From: Desulfuribacillus stibiiarsenatis
GTDB taxonomy: Bacteria; Bacillota; Bacilli; Desulfuribacillales; Desulfuribacillaceae
NCBI RefSeq assembly: GCF_001742305.1
Contig: NZ_MJAT01000001.1
Location: 124,001-188,000 of the forward strand
Length of the DNA stretch: 64,000 bases
Reading direction: 5' to 3'
The notes under the pieces were generated by a model. It saw only the letters and a program-made list of their open reading frames with translations. It searched no databases and was not told the DNA's origin. Shown here piece by piece: positions 8,152-17,042 of the stretch (positions within the stretch are counted from its first letter, which is position 1; each line of letters begins with the position of its first letter). The translations under genes were made by a program, and so were the position numbers.

Positions 8152-9028
8152 TACAGTAGGTCGCCATCTCCGTGAAGGTTATAAAAATCTTTCTCGTAAT
8201 TCATGGATGTCTTTTGCTGCTGTAGGGGCAGTTTCAGTATCGCTATTTATTTTGGGTGTATTTCTTCTCCTAGCGATGAATGTTAGTTATATGGCGGAAA
8301 AACTAGAAGAACAAGTAGAAATTCGAGTATTTGTGGATGAATTAGCAAATGAGAATGAAGTAGAGGCTATTGATGCCAAGTTAAGGTCCTTAGTAGATGT
8401 GAAGGAAGTTGTATTTATCTCTAAGGAAGAAGGCCTAGAGATTTTGAAGAAAGGCTTAGGAGAAGAGTCATCTGTCCTTGATGGTTTAGAAAATGAGAAT
8501 CCATTACGGGATGCATTTTATGTGAAAAGCTTCCATCCTCGTCAAGTCGGAGATTTAGCGAAAAAGATTGAGAAGATTCCTTTTGTCGCGGAAGTGAAAT
8601 ATGGACGTGACACTGTGGAAGCACTGTTTAGCGTGACAACGATTGTTCGAAATGTGGGACTTATATTTTCTATAGGACTCGCTTTTACATCATTATTTTT
8701 GATTGCGAATACAATACGTCTTACAATTTATGCAAGACGTAAAGAAATAGAGATTATGAAACTTTGCGGTGCTACCAATTGGTTTATTCGTTGGCCGTTT
8801 TTCTTGGAAGGCATGTGGATGGGTTTTCTGGGTTCGTTATTACCAATTCTTTTAATAGGAGTGGGATATTTCGAACTGCTTCGTAGGCAGAAAACTTCTA
8901 TTTATTTCTTAGAATTAATGCCATTTGATCCTTTTATTTATCAACTAGCAATACTGTTGACAGGATCTGGTGTATTCATCGGTGTTATTGGAAGTATGAT
9001 GTCTGTCCGTCGTTTTTTGAAGATTTAG
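8141..9028 (+). CDS. ftsX: Cell division permease-like protein FtsX
   Basis: This 295-residue membrane protein has the FtsX plan: a cytoplasmic N-terminus (LREGYKNLSRNSWM), TM1 at about 25-50, an extracellular loop of about 120 residues (containing VEIRVFVDE), then three C-terminal TM segments with the conserved RKEIEIMKLCGAT loop. I choose ATG 8141 behind GAGGGGGG; an in-frame ATG upstream at 8099 lies within ftsE. It passes the FtsE signal to an extracellular hydrolase activator, most likely the next gene. Confidence 0.95.
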   Translation: MRISTVGRHLREGYKNLSRNSWMSFAAVGAVSVSLFILGVFLLLAMNVSYMAEKLEEQVEIRVFVDELANENEVEAIDAKLRSLVDVKEVVFISKEEGLEILKKGLGEESSVLDGLENENPLRDAFYVKSFHPRQVGDLAKKIEKIPFVAEVKYGRDTVEALFSVTTIVRNVGLIFSIGLAFTSLFLIANTIRLTIYARRKEIEIMKLCGATNWFIRWPFFLEGMWMGFLGSLLPILLIGVGYFELLRRQKTSIYFLELMPFDPFIYQLAILLTGSGVFIGVIGSMMSVRRFLKI

Positions 9029-9108
9029 TCAAAAAGACCCTTATCTTGTCAAAACTTGTCTAGTATAGTAGAAATAGAGCGATTGGGACGGAGGAGTGAC
9101 TGTAATAT

Positions 9109-10287
9109 ATGAGGAATCTATCGATTTTAAAAGCACTACCTGTTTTACTAGTGTTAGCTCTAGTACTTACAATTGTTACCCCAATGCATGGCTCGGCAAA
9201 TCAAATGCTAGAGTTGCAAACTAAAATGGATGCGATTAAAAAGCGACAATCAGAGTCTCAAGCAAAAGCCAAAGATATTCAACAAGGTATTAACAGTGTG
9301 AAACAACAAGAGCGATCAGTAGTTACTCAAATTAATCAAATTCATCATGAAATCGAGTTAAAAGAATTAGAGTTAAATCAACTCACTTTAGATATTGAAC
9401 AAACAGAAACGCAAATTGAAATCACTACGCTTGAATTACAGGAAGCAGAGCAAAGAATTATTAACCGCGATAGTGTTCTTAAATCGCGCGTACGCTCTAT
9501 GTATGAAAATGGCCAAGTCTCTTATCTAGAGGTTTTACTAGGGTCTAGTGATTTCGTAGATTTCTTAAACCGTTATGAAGCTTTAAGTTTAATTGTTGAA
9601 CAAGATTTTAGGATTCTTAAAGAAGACCAACAAGATCGAGATATGATTCAAGTAAAGAAGGATGAAATCGAAGAACAATTTGCCCAGCTTCAAAGCTTGA
9701 AAGAACAGGCTGAATTTGCGAAAGCCGATTTATCAGATAAGGAAAAGAAACAAAAGGTTGAGCTAGCGGAGCTTAAAGATAACCGAAGTTCTTTGCAGAA
9801 ACAGCTAGATGAAGAAGAAGCAGCTCAAAAGAAATTGATTCAAGAATTAAATGAAGTTACAAAACAATTCCAAAGAATCTATCGAGGAACTGGTGCATTT
9901 ACACATCCAGTACCTGAGCATACGCGTATGTCATCGAATTATGGGACTCGAGTTGACCCTATTACTGGGAAGAAGGGTGTATGGCATAATGGTGTTGACT
10001 TCGCCGCTAAGACAGGCACCCCGATACTAGCTGCAGAGGATGGCGTAGTGATTTTATCAGGTTGGGTTCGTGGTTTTGGATATACTGTTATATTAGATCA
10101 TGGTAGCCAGATTACCACATTATATGGACACGCTAGCCAATTGTTAGTAAAAGAGGGGCAAACGGTACAGCGTGGACAGCAGATTGCAAAGGTTGGATCT
10201 ACGGGAAACTCCACTGGGCCTCACTTACACTTCACTGTATATGAGAATGGTAAAGACGTATCACCATGGAATTATATTAAACAATAA
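9109..10287 (+). CDS. EnvC-like secreted M23 peptidoglycan hydrolase or activator
   Basis: The protein has 392 residues: an N-terminal signal peptide or anchor (ALPVLLVLALVLTIVTP), a long coiled coil (about 30-250) and a C-terminal M23/LytM domain. The metal-site motifs appear intact: HNGVDFAAKTGTPI and GPHLHFTVY. Its position 80 bp after ftsX and the coiled-coil/M23 plan match hydrolases or activators controlled by FtsEX (EnvC in Gram-negatives, PcsB or CwlO by analogy). Because the zinc ligands are present, it may be an active endopeptidase rather than a degenerate activator. A terminator follows. Confidence 0.9.
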   Translation: MRNLSILKALPVLLVLALVLTIVTPMHGSANQMLELQTKMDAIKKRQSESQAKAKDIQQGINSVKQQERSVVTQINQIHHEIELKELELNQLTLDIEQTETQIEITTLELQEAEQRIINRDSVLKSRVRSMYENGQVSYLEVLLGSSDFVDFLNRYEALSLIVEQDFRILKEDQQDRDMIQVKKDEIEEQFAQLQSLKEQAEFAKADLSDKEKKQKVELAELKDNRSSLQKQLDEEEAAQKKLIQELNEVTKQFQRIYRGTGAFTHPVPEHTRMSSNYGTRVDPITGKKGVWHNGVDFAAKTGTPILAAEDGVVILSGWVRGFGYTVILDHGSQITTLYGHASQLLVKEGQTVQRGQQIAKVGSTGNSTGPHLHFTVYENGKDVSPWNYIKQ

Positions 10288-10303
10288 AACTTGCGAAGTT
10301 TGC

Positions 10304-10335
10304 AAAAAGGGTTTTCCGTTAAGGATACCCTTTTT
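10304..10335 (+). terminator. Terminator after the M23 gene
   Basis: AAAAAGGGT and ACCCTTTTT pair around a ~15-base loop and end in a T run, 16 bp after the stop codon. Confidence 0.85.
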
Positions 10336-10435
10336 CTTATTTCTCAACTTTTCTTTTCTTATATTAGAAAGTTTGTTAATATGATGTATAAGAAGATTCA
10401 TTTTATCCGAATATTAATCAGAAACATGTATACAA

Positions 10436-10636
10436 ATTTATCTCAGCGTATTACTAATACTCCCACTTTTTAAGTAGCAGAAAGTGCTGCTAAGCTTCAC
10501 CCACAAGGGGTACAGGCGAAATAAGTGCAACTAAAGTTCATCTGGAATAACATCCGTTTTCGTAAGGTTTTACCTTACAGAAAACTGGGTACTCTTGAGT
10601 AAAATTCCATCTGAACTAAGTTTTCTTTATATATAA
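10436..10636 (-). repeat. Dispersed palindromic repeat, long copy A
   Basis: The reverse complement of this segment aligns with 14588-14744. Shared blocks are TATAAAGAAAACTTAGTTCA, TTGCACTTATTTCGCCTGTA, CCCCTTGTGGGTGAAGCTT, AGTGGGAGTATTAGTAA and GCTGAGATAAATT. Copy A has an extra ~50 bases in the 5' palindrome, itself a nested hairpin (TAAGGT/ACCTTA). There is no transposase ORF and no obvious terminal inverted repeat. It fills the gap between the EnvC-like gene and ctpB, a 396-bp stretch with no gene. Confidence 0.85.
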
Positions 10637-10683
10637 ATATTTAGGGCAAAATATCTCTACCAACACAGAATAGGAGTGTCATA

Positions 10684-12126
10684 ATGAAATTGCAAATTCG
10701 CAAATTATTACTTCTCACGATGGTATGCGTTGCTTTAGGAGCAAGTTTTTATTATGTATATGACCAACAAGGCGCATCGGATTTTCCACCTTCGTCCCAT
10801 GCGGAACGCGTTGCAACTACAGAAGATTTAACGAATTATCCGAAGGATTTTGAGAAACTATTAAAGGCCTATAGAGAAATTGACCAACGATATATTGAAG
10901 ACGTTCCTACACAAAAGCTAATCGATGGTGCAATCCGTGGCATGTTAGAAGCATTAGATGACCCATATACTTCTTACATGAATCCAGAAGCAGCACAGGA
11001 ATTTGACCATTCGATTCAATCTTCGTTTGAAGGGATTGGTGCTGAAGTCGCATCAGAAGCTGGAAAAGTGAAAATTGTCTCGCCGATCAAGGGTTCTCCG
11101 GCAGAACGAGCGGGTTTGTTACCTGGGGATTTAGTGTTCACTGTGAATGGTGAAACAGTGGAAGGGCTAACGCTAATGGAAGCGATTTTGAAAATTCGCG
11201 GTCCGAAGGGTTCTAAAGTTGTTCTTCAAGTGCAAAGAGAAGGGCACCGAGAGCTTATTTCTGTTGAAATTATTCGTGATACGATTCCCATTGAAACAGT
11301 GCACGCAGAGATGATAGAAGGAACGATTGGAAAAATTGAGATTACACAATTCTCGCTGAAGACAGCGGATCGCTTTGCTGCTGAACTGAAGAATTTAAAA
11401 CAGCAGGGAATGAAAGGTCTAATTATTGACGTTCGCAATAATCCAGGGGGAGTATTAGAAACAGTAGTAAAGATATGTAGCCAGTTTATTCCGAATCAAG
11501 GGATTGTTCTACAGATTGAGAACCATAAAGGGGAACGTGAGGTCGTTCGTTCCACGTTGAAGCAAAGTGATTTCCCTGTAGTAGTACTTATGGATAAAGG
11601 AAGTGCTAGTGCTTCGGAGATATTAGCTGCTGCAGCACAAGAATCTGCTGGGTTTAAGGTTGTAGGTGTAAACTCCTTCGGCAAAGGTTCTGTACAGACG
11701 ACAGAAAAATTCTCCGATGGAAGTGAAATGAAGTTTACTATAGCGAAATGGCTTACACCGAAGGGGAACTGGATTAATAAAGTCGGTGTGACACCAGATA
11801 TTGAAGTGCAGCTACCGGAGGTTTTCACAACTGGTAGGATTCCTTCTGATGTAACGCTGAAATATGACGATAATAGTACCAATGTGCGAAGCCTGCAAAT
11901 CTTTTTACGCCATTTAGGTTTCCCAACGGATAGAGTTGATGGGTATTTCAGTCGTCAAACGGAAAAAGCTTTAACGGATTTTCAGCAGAGCAAAGGTTTG
12001 CCGATGGATGGGGTAGTATCAGAAAAAGTCGCGCAAGCCCTGAATCAAGCAGTTGTTGACTCTTTAAAGGCTTCCGATACGCAATTAGCAAAGGCGATTG
12101 AAGTGTTGAAACAACAGATGAAATAG
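10684..12126 (+). CDS. ctpB: C-terminal processing protease (S41) with PDZ and peptidoglycan-binding domains
   Basis: This 480-residue protein has an N-terminal membrane anchor (LLLLTMVCVALGASFYYVY), a PDZ domain at about 115-200 (GIGAEVAS, AERAGLLPGDLV) and an S41 protease core. The probable nucleophile serine is in GSASASEI (about 306-309) and the general-base lysine in GKGSVQ (about 333). The C-terminal ~75 residues form a peptidoglycan-binding repeat (VRSLQIFLRHLGF, DGYFSRQTEKALTDFQQ). The neighbours (ftsEX before, minJ and uvrBA after) match the B. subtilis ctpB locus. In B. subtilis CtpB cleaves SpoIVFA during sporulation; that role here is inference. Confidence 0.93.
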   Translation: MKLQIRKLLLLTMVCVALGASFYYVYDQQGASDFPPSSHAERVATTEDLTNYPKDFEKLLKAYREIDQRYIEDVPTQKLIDGAIRGMLEALDDPYTSYMNPEAAQEFDHSIQSSFEGIGAEVASEAGKVKIVSPIKGSPAERAGLLPGDLVFTVNGETVEGLTLMEAILKIRGPKGSKVVLQVQREGHRELISVEIIRDTIPIETVHAEMIEGTIGKIEITQFSLKTADRFAAELKNLKQQGMKGLIIDVRNNPGGVLETVVKICSQFIPNQGIVLQIENHKGEREVVRSTLKQSDFPVVVLMDKGSASASEILAAAAQESAGFKVVGVNSFGKGSVQTTEKFSDGSEMKFTIAKWLTPKGNWINKVGVTPDIEVQLPEVFTTGRIPSDVTLKYDDNSTNVRSLQIFLRHLGFPTDRVDGYFSRQTEKALTDFQQSKGLPMDGVVSEKVAQALNQAVVDSLKASDTQLAKAIEVLKQQMK

Positions 12127-12190
12127 CAACTCACTAAATTGTAACTGAGATTTTGTTAAGAAAGACAGAGATAAATTAGGGGGAGCGGGA

Positions 12191-13498
12191 ATGTTTCCGT
12201 TTGCAGATATTGGTTTGGCTATTTTGCACAACATGAAATTCTTGCTATTGAATCCATTCATTTATGTGGTAATTTTACTAATTACCTTGCAATATCGAAG
12301 GATGATTGAAAAAGAACGGAGTATGTACTCCGTTCGTATCAATTCAGTAGCAGACCAGACAATTCAATCGATTGGCTTTGGTTTTTTAGGTGGGTTGTTT
12401 GCAACGGCCTTACTACTAGTTGTCGGGGTCGTTTTAAATCCCTATGACATGGTTTACGTCTGGGTTGTCGCTGTGTTTGTTGCGCTGATTAACATACGTT
12501 ATTTATGTTTTTCATACGCAACAGGAATCTTAGGCATTCTGGCATTCGTGACCATGTTACTACCGAATGGCGAAACACTGCCATTGATTGGCGGTTTATG
12601 GACGGGTGTATCGCAGTTGAATGTTCCTATGCTAATCGCTCTCGTTGCGATATTACATCTTACGGAAGCTATGCTGATTTGGATTCATGGGGATAAAAAG
12701 GCAAGCCCAGTATTTTTAAGTGGGAGTAGAGGCAAGCTAGTCGGTGGATTTACGATGCAAAAGTTTTGGCTGGTCCCATTATTTATCATTGTTGCGATTG
12801 ACCCTGCAAGTTTACAAATGTCACCTAGTACTTCTCCAGATGGAGGGGGTACTATTCTTTTTCCAGATTGGTGGCCGTTACTGCCCCTTTCAACACTGCT
12901 TGGCAGTGGCGTGATTCTAGGCATGCTGCCTGTGCCAGCGGTGCTAGGCTATGGTGATATTGCAGTGTCACGCACACCACGACAAAAAGCAAAGCAAACG
13001 GCTAAATGGTTGGCTTTATATAGCGTAGTTTTACTTATGTTAGGACTTGTAAGCCAATACTCACCTTGGTTACTGCTATTGGCAGCATTGTTTTCCGCTG
13101 TAGCCCATGAGTCGATAATTGTTTTTACTCAGCGCAAGGAATTCTTAGACACACCTATGTATAGTAAGCCATTAAAGGGAGTTCGCATCCTACAAGTACT
13201 ACCGAATAGTACTGCACAAAAACTTGGACTTACATCAGGTGAAGTAATTCTTAAGGTGAACGGGTTTCCAATCTATCATAAATCTGAACTTCACTATGCA
13301 TTATCGTTACAGCCTGTGTATGTGAAACTTGAGATTGAAGATTTAAATGGTGAAATTAAATTTGCCCAAACCGCTTTGTATCAAGGAGAACACCATTCTT
13401 TAGGAATTATCTTAGTACCGGACGATGACGCAACCCATTATGTAAAAATAAATATCGATAATCCTTTAAAAATGTTATGGAAAAAATTCAGAAGATAA
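12191..13498 (+). CDS. minJ: MinJ-like multi-pass membrane protein with C-terminal PDZ domain
   Basis: This 435-residue protein has about seven or eight hydrophobic segments and a C-terminal PDZ domain (about 330-420: GVRILQVLPNSTAQKLGLTSGEVILKVNG, written in two parts, residues 335-350 and 351-365 roughly). In B. subtilis, MinJ (YvjD) has the same design and links DivIVA to MinD for division-site placement; the location between ctpB and uvrB is also the same. No minCD or divIVA is in the window. The symbol rests on architecture and synteny, so function is inferred. Confidence 0.8.
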   Translation: MFPFADIGLAILHNMKFLLLNPFIYVVILLITLQYRRMIEKERSMYSVRINSVADQTIQSIGFGFLGGLFATALLLVVGVVLNPYDMVYVWVVAVFVALINIRYLCFSYATGILGILAFVTMLLPNGETLPLIGGLWTGVSQLNVPMLIALVAILHLTEAMLIWIHGDKKASPVFLSGSRGKLVGGFTMQKFWLVPLFIIVAIDPASLQMSPSTSPDGGGTILFPDWWPLLPLSTLLGSGVILGMLPVPAVLGYGDIAVSRTPRQKAKQTAKWLALYSVVLLMLGLVSQYSPWLLLLAALFSAVAHESIIVFTQRKEFLDTPMYSKPLKGVRILQVLPNSTAQKLGLTSGEVILKVNGFPIYHKSELHYALSLQPVYVKLEIEDLNGEIKFAQTALYQGEHHSLGIILVPDDDATHYVKINIDNPLKMLWKKFRR

Positions 13499-13540
13499 TG
13501 ATAAAATAATTACAGAGAGATTTTTTGGGAGGAAGACTAG

Positions 13541-14455
13541 ATGCTAGAATCACATGAAATAAATACAATTCAAGAAGCGAGAAATCAAGGGCTAAAAACT
13601 TTTTTAATTCGTGTGAAGCTTCTTAAGGATACTCAGCTAAAAGGTGTACGTGCCTACATGGTATTTACCAAATTAGAAGAGTATGGTGAAATTTTAAAAA
13701 GCATACCAGCATCTGAATTACTGGAAAAGGGTGAATTCGAGCATTCTTTCGAGCTTGTATTTATTACAAAGGAACAAGAAGAGGGAATCATCGAAGATAT
13801 TCAAAACATTTCTGAAGTAGAAGATGTGACCATAGAACCAATTGGAGATTTCGCATCAACAAATTCTCCAAGAACTACGATGACTTCTTCAGACACGCAA
13901 ACAGTGGTTCTAGCAACGCCTAATAATATAAAAGAAGTAAATGCACCAGAAACAAATACAGTACAAAAAGAAACAGCAAAGAAAGAATCCCCGAAGAAAG
14001 AAGAACCAGTAGAAACATCGGAAACAGAAAAGAAATACATTGTATTTCAGGTAGGATCTGAAGAACTCGCTTTGCCAATCGATTATGTAATGTCGATTGA
14101 GCGCAGTATGAAAATTACTCGTGTGCCGAATGTGCATGCATTTATATTAGGGGTCATCAACTTACGTGGAATTGTCATTCCAGTCATTGACTTAAAGCAC
14201 AAGTTCACGTATACCTATTCCGAGATGACAGATGCTTCAAGGGTCATCATCTGCCGTTTTGAAAACATTGAAGTCGGGTTTGTGGTCGATTCTGCGAAGG
14301 ATGTATTAACTGTTAAGAACAAATTTATTGAAAATGCCCCTGATATTGAAAAGTCGGCAGCAACTGAATTTATTAAATCCTTAATTCACTTAGACAAGAG
14401 GATTATCATATTACTAGATGTAATGAAGTTGTTTAAAGGTAGCGATTTGAATTAA
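13541..14455 (+). CDS. CheA P2-like domain fused to a CheW domain
   Basis: The protein has 304 residues in three parts. Residues ~17-103 (FLIRVKLLKDTQLKGVRAYM, GEILKSIP, FELVFITKEQ) closely resemble the P2 domain of CheA, the docking site for CheY and CheB. Residues ~104-165 are a Thr/Lys/Glu-rich linker. Residues ~166-300 are a CheW/SH3-like coupling domain (FQVGSEELALPIDYVMSIER, NVHAFILGVINLRGIVIPVI). The phosphotransfer (P1), dimerisation and kinase domains of CheA are absent. It has a good SD (GGGAGGAAG) and no sign of truncation. It could bring CheY or CheB to receptor arrays. It is not CheV, which carries a receiver domain. Confidence 0.8.
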   Translation: MLESHEINTIQEARNQGLKTFLIRVKLLKDTQLKGVRAYMVFTKLEEYGEILKSIPASELLEKGEFEHSFELVFITKEQEEGIIEDIQNISEVEDVTIEPIGDFASTNSPRTTMTSSDTQTVVLATPNNIKEVNAPETNTVQKETAKKESPKKEEPVETSETEKKYIVFQVGSEELALPIDYVMSIERSMKITRVPNVHAFILGVINLRGIVIPVIDLKHKFTYTYSEMTDASRVIICRFENIEVGFVVDSAKDVLTVKNKFIENAPDIEKSAATEFIKSLIHLDKRIIILLDVMKLFKGSDLN

Positions 14456-14544
14456 ATTGCAAATCAAAATAAAGCAAATTAATTCAAATTATATCGAAAT
14501 AAATCAAATTTAATCAATGAGTTGTAACGATTGAACTTACGGAT

Positions 14545-14570
14545 AAAGGTGCTGAGAAATCAGCACTTTT
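14545..14570 (+). terminator. Terminator after the P2-CheW gene
   Basis: The stem GTGCTGA/TCAGCAC with a GAAA loop is extended by A-T pairs and ends in TTTT. Confidence 0.88.
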
Positions 14571-14587
14571 CCTGTTCCTCTATCAGA

Positions 14588-14744
14588 TTTTATATAAAGA
14601 AAACTTAGTTCAGATGGAGAGTTTTTACTCCACCTGAACTCTAGTTGCACTTATTTCGCCTGTACCCCTTGTGGGTGAAGCTTGACGGCACTTATCTCCC
14701 ACTTATTGAAGTGGGAGTATTAGTAAACGCTACTGAGATAAATT
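14588..14744 (+). repeat. Dispersed palindromic repeat, long copy B
   Basis: In order: AAAGAAAAC; a 13-bp 5' hairpin (AGTTCAGATGGAG/CTCCACCTGAACT, 1 mismatch); TTGCACTTATTTCG; a small ACCC/GGGT hairpin; GTGAAGCTTG; a second GGCACTTAT box; the hairpin CCCACTT/AAGTGGG; and the end block GTATTAGTAA...CTGAGATAAATT. It is nearly identical, in inverted orientation, to copy A 4 kb away. The hairpin near the 3' end recalls the structured right ends of IS200/IS605-type elements; that link is inference. Confidence 0.85.
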
Positions 14745-15004
14745 CTTAGTATAGCAGCAACTAAGGTATGCACTGTACCTTAAGGGTTTGGTGCATGCAT
14801 ATATTTTCATATAGCGAACCGATACATTATAATGATATACGTCATAATGCTATACTTAGAAATATGATATAATATTATGATAACAATTCTAAACAAAGAA
14901 TATTGCGCAGTAATTGTTAAATCAATCCAAATGTAAATTGGGTTTCTAACGAGGCTTAAGCGCATTGTGAGTCTCAACATATTATACGAGAGAGGTGATA
15001 GTGA

Positions 15005-16975
15005 ATGTTCGAAGTGGTCTCTGAATATCAGCCAAAGGGTGACCAACCAAAGGCAATTGAAGAAATCGTTCAATCTGTTGAACAGGAGAAACAACGATTT
15101 ACAACACTTTTAGGAGTTACTGGGTCGGGAAAGACATTTACTATGGCCCAGGCGATTGCCAAATTACAACGACCAACATTAGTGTTAGCCCATAATAAGA
15201 CGCTTGCGGCACAGCTTTGCAGTGAGTTTAAAGAATTTTTACCAAATAACGCTGTTGAGTATTTTGTAAGCTATTACGACTATTATCAACCAGAGGCATA
15301 TATTCCTCATTCTGACACTTATATTGAAAAAGATTCAAAAATTAACGATGAAATTGATAAATTACGACATTCAGCAACTAGCTCTTTATTTGAGCGTAGA
15401 GACGTTGTCATTGTAGCCAGCGTTTCAAGTATCTATGGTTTGGGATCTCCGGAAGATTATCGCAATCTTTTAGTTTCCTTGCGCGTAGGGATGGAGCAAA
15501 ATCGCGATGATGTGTTACGTAAGCTGGTATCGATTCAGTATGAGCGAAATGATATTAACTTTACCCGTGGTACTTTTAGAGTCCGTGGCGATACATTAGA
15601 GATATTTCCTGCATCTCGCAGTGAGCACGCGGTTCGTGTAGAATTTTTCGGAGATGAAATTGATCGTATAACAGAAATCGATGTCCTCACAGGAGAAATC
15701 ATCGGTGAACGTAAGCACATTGCAATTTTCCCGGCTTCCCACTTTGTTACTACAGAAGAGAACGTGAAACGTGCGGTTGTAGCGATTGAGAAGGAATTAG
15801 AAGAACGGCTGAAGGAGTTCCGAGATAATGGAAAGCTGCTAGAAGCGCAACGATTAGAGCAACGAACGCGCTACGACATGGAGATGATGTTAGAGGTAGG
15901 TTTCTGCTCTGGTATCGAGAACTACTCCAGACATTTAACAGGTAGAGAACCAGGTTCTACACCATACACCTTACTCGACTATTTTCCAGACGATTTTCTT
16001 GTCGTCGTGGATGAGTCACACGTCATGCTTCCGCAGGTTCGGGGGATGTATGAAGGAGACCGATCGCGCAAGCAAACATTAATTGATCACGGTTTCCGAC
16101 TTCCTTCTGCTGCCGATAACCGCCCTTTGCGATTTGAGGAATTTATGAAGCGGATTAACCAAGCGGTCTTCGTGTCTGCTACGCCAGGACCTTTTGAAAT
16201 TGAGACAAGCACAAAGGTTGTAGAACAGATTATTCGTCCAACGGGCTTGATTGATCCGGTCATTGATGTACGTCCGACGAAGGGGCAGATTGATGATTTA
16301 CTGCACGAAATTCGCCAACGTATTGAGAAAAAAGAGCGTGTACTAGTAACCACACTAACGAAAAAGATGTCTGAGGATTTAACCAGCTATATGGGCGACG
16401 TCGGGATTAAAGTCCGTTACCTCCACTCAGAGATTAAAACGATTGAACGTATGCAAATTCTTCGTGATCTTCGACTCGGAGTTTTTGATGTATTAATTGG
16501 AATCAACTTATTGAGAGAAGGTTTAGATTTGCCAGAGGTATCGTTAGTGGCAATCTTAGATGCAGATAAGGAAGGTTTCCTTCGTGGTGAACGGTCTCTG
16601 ATTCAGACGATTGGACGTGCTGCGCGTAACGTAAGTGGTACGGTCATCATGTATGGTGATAAAATGACAAATGCTATGGAAGTAGCGATTCGTGAAACCA
16701 ATCGACGGAGAGAAATCCAGGTTGCATATAACGAGGCGCATGGAATTACGCCTCAGACCATCAATAAATCGATCCGTGAAGTGATAGAGGCAACGAAGGC
16801 AGCGGAGAGTAAAGCAGAGTATTTACCAAAGAATCCATTGCAGACAATGACCAAAGATGAGAGAAAACAATATATTCAGAGATTAGAGGAGCAAATGAAG
16901 CAAGCGGCTAAGGATTTGCAGTTTGAACGTGCCGCCGATTTACGAGATTTAATTATAGAATTAAAAGGATCTTAA
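15005..16975 (+). CDS. uvrB: UvrABC excision nuclease subunit B
   Basis: This 656-residue DNA-repair helicase-like ATPase holds damaged DNA for incision by UvrC. The Walker A GVTGSGKT is at residues 37-44 and the beta-hairpin region with [10 protein letters not shown] lies near residue 95. The helicase motifs [11 protein letters not shown] and [16 protein letters not shown] are followed by QTIGRAARN. The C-terminal UVR domain contains [20 protein letters not shown]. Start ATG 15005 lies behind GAGAGGTGAT. uvrA follows after a 67-bp gap. Confidence 0.98.
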   Translation: MFEVVSEYQPKGDQPKAIEEIVQSVEQEKQRFTTLLGVTGSGKTFTMAQAIAKLQRPTLVLAHNKTLAAQLCSEFKEFLPNNAVEYFVSYYDYYQPEAYIPHSDTYIEKDSKINDEIDKLRHSATSSLFERRDVVIVASVSSIYGLGSPEDYRNLLVSLRVGMEQNRDDVLRKLVSIQYERNDINFTRGTFRVRGDTLEIFPASRSEHAVRVEFFGDEIDRITEIDVLTGEIIGERKHIAIFPASHFVTTEENVKRAVVAIEKELEERLKEFRDNGKLLEAQRLEQRTRYDMEMMLEVGFCSGIENYSRHLTGREPGSTPYTLLDYFPDDFLVVVDESHVMLPQVRGMYEGDRSRKQTLIDHGFRLPSAADNRPLRFEEFMKRINQAVFVSATPGPFEIETSTKVVEQIIRPTGLIDPVIDVRPTKGQIDDLLHEIRQRIEKKERVLVTTLTKKMSEDLTSYMGDVGIKVRYLHSEIKTIERMQILRDLRLGVFDVLIGINLLREGLDLPEVSLVAILDADKEGFLRGERSLIQTIGRAARNVSGTVIMYGDKMTNAMEVAIRETNRRREIQVAYNEAHGITPQTINKSIREVIEATKAAESKAEYLPKNPLQTMTKDERKQYIQRLEEQMKQAAKDLQFERAADLRDLIIELKGS

Positions 16976-17042
16976 TCAATGAATTAAGGCTCCTAATCAT
17001 TGAATAAGGCTCTTAATCATACGACTGAAAGGTGATACTCTA

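Larger units (their letters stand above)
14456..15004. other. 549-bp intergenic region before uvrB
   Basis: It holds a terminator (14545-14570), the long repeat copy B (14588-14744) and a second small hairpin (AAGGTA/TACCTT, 14765-14784) that shares GCAACTAAGG with repeat copy E. An AT-rich stretch contains a TATAAT at 14868-14873 without a clear -35. I found no LexA/DinR box ahead of uvrB and no gene. Confidence 0.75.

Noticed and set aside
10291-10473. Small ORFs after the EnvC-like gene
   Set aside because: They cover a terminator and a dispersed repeat; composition is non-coding.
14880-15005. LexA/DinR box ahead of uvrB
   Set aside because: No GAAC-N4-GTTC palindrome was found; the GTTCGAA at the uvrB start lacks the other half.
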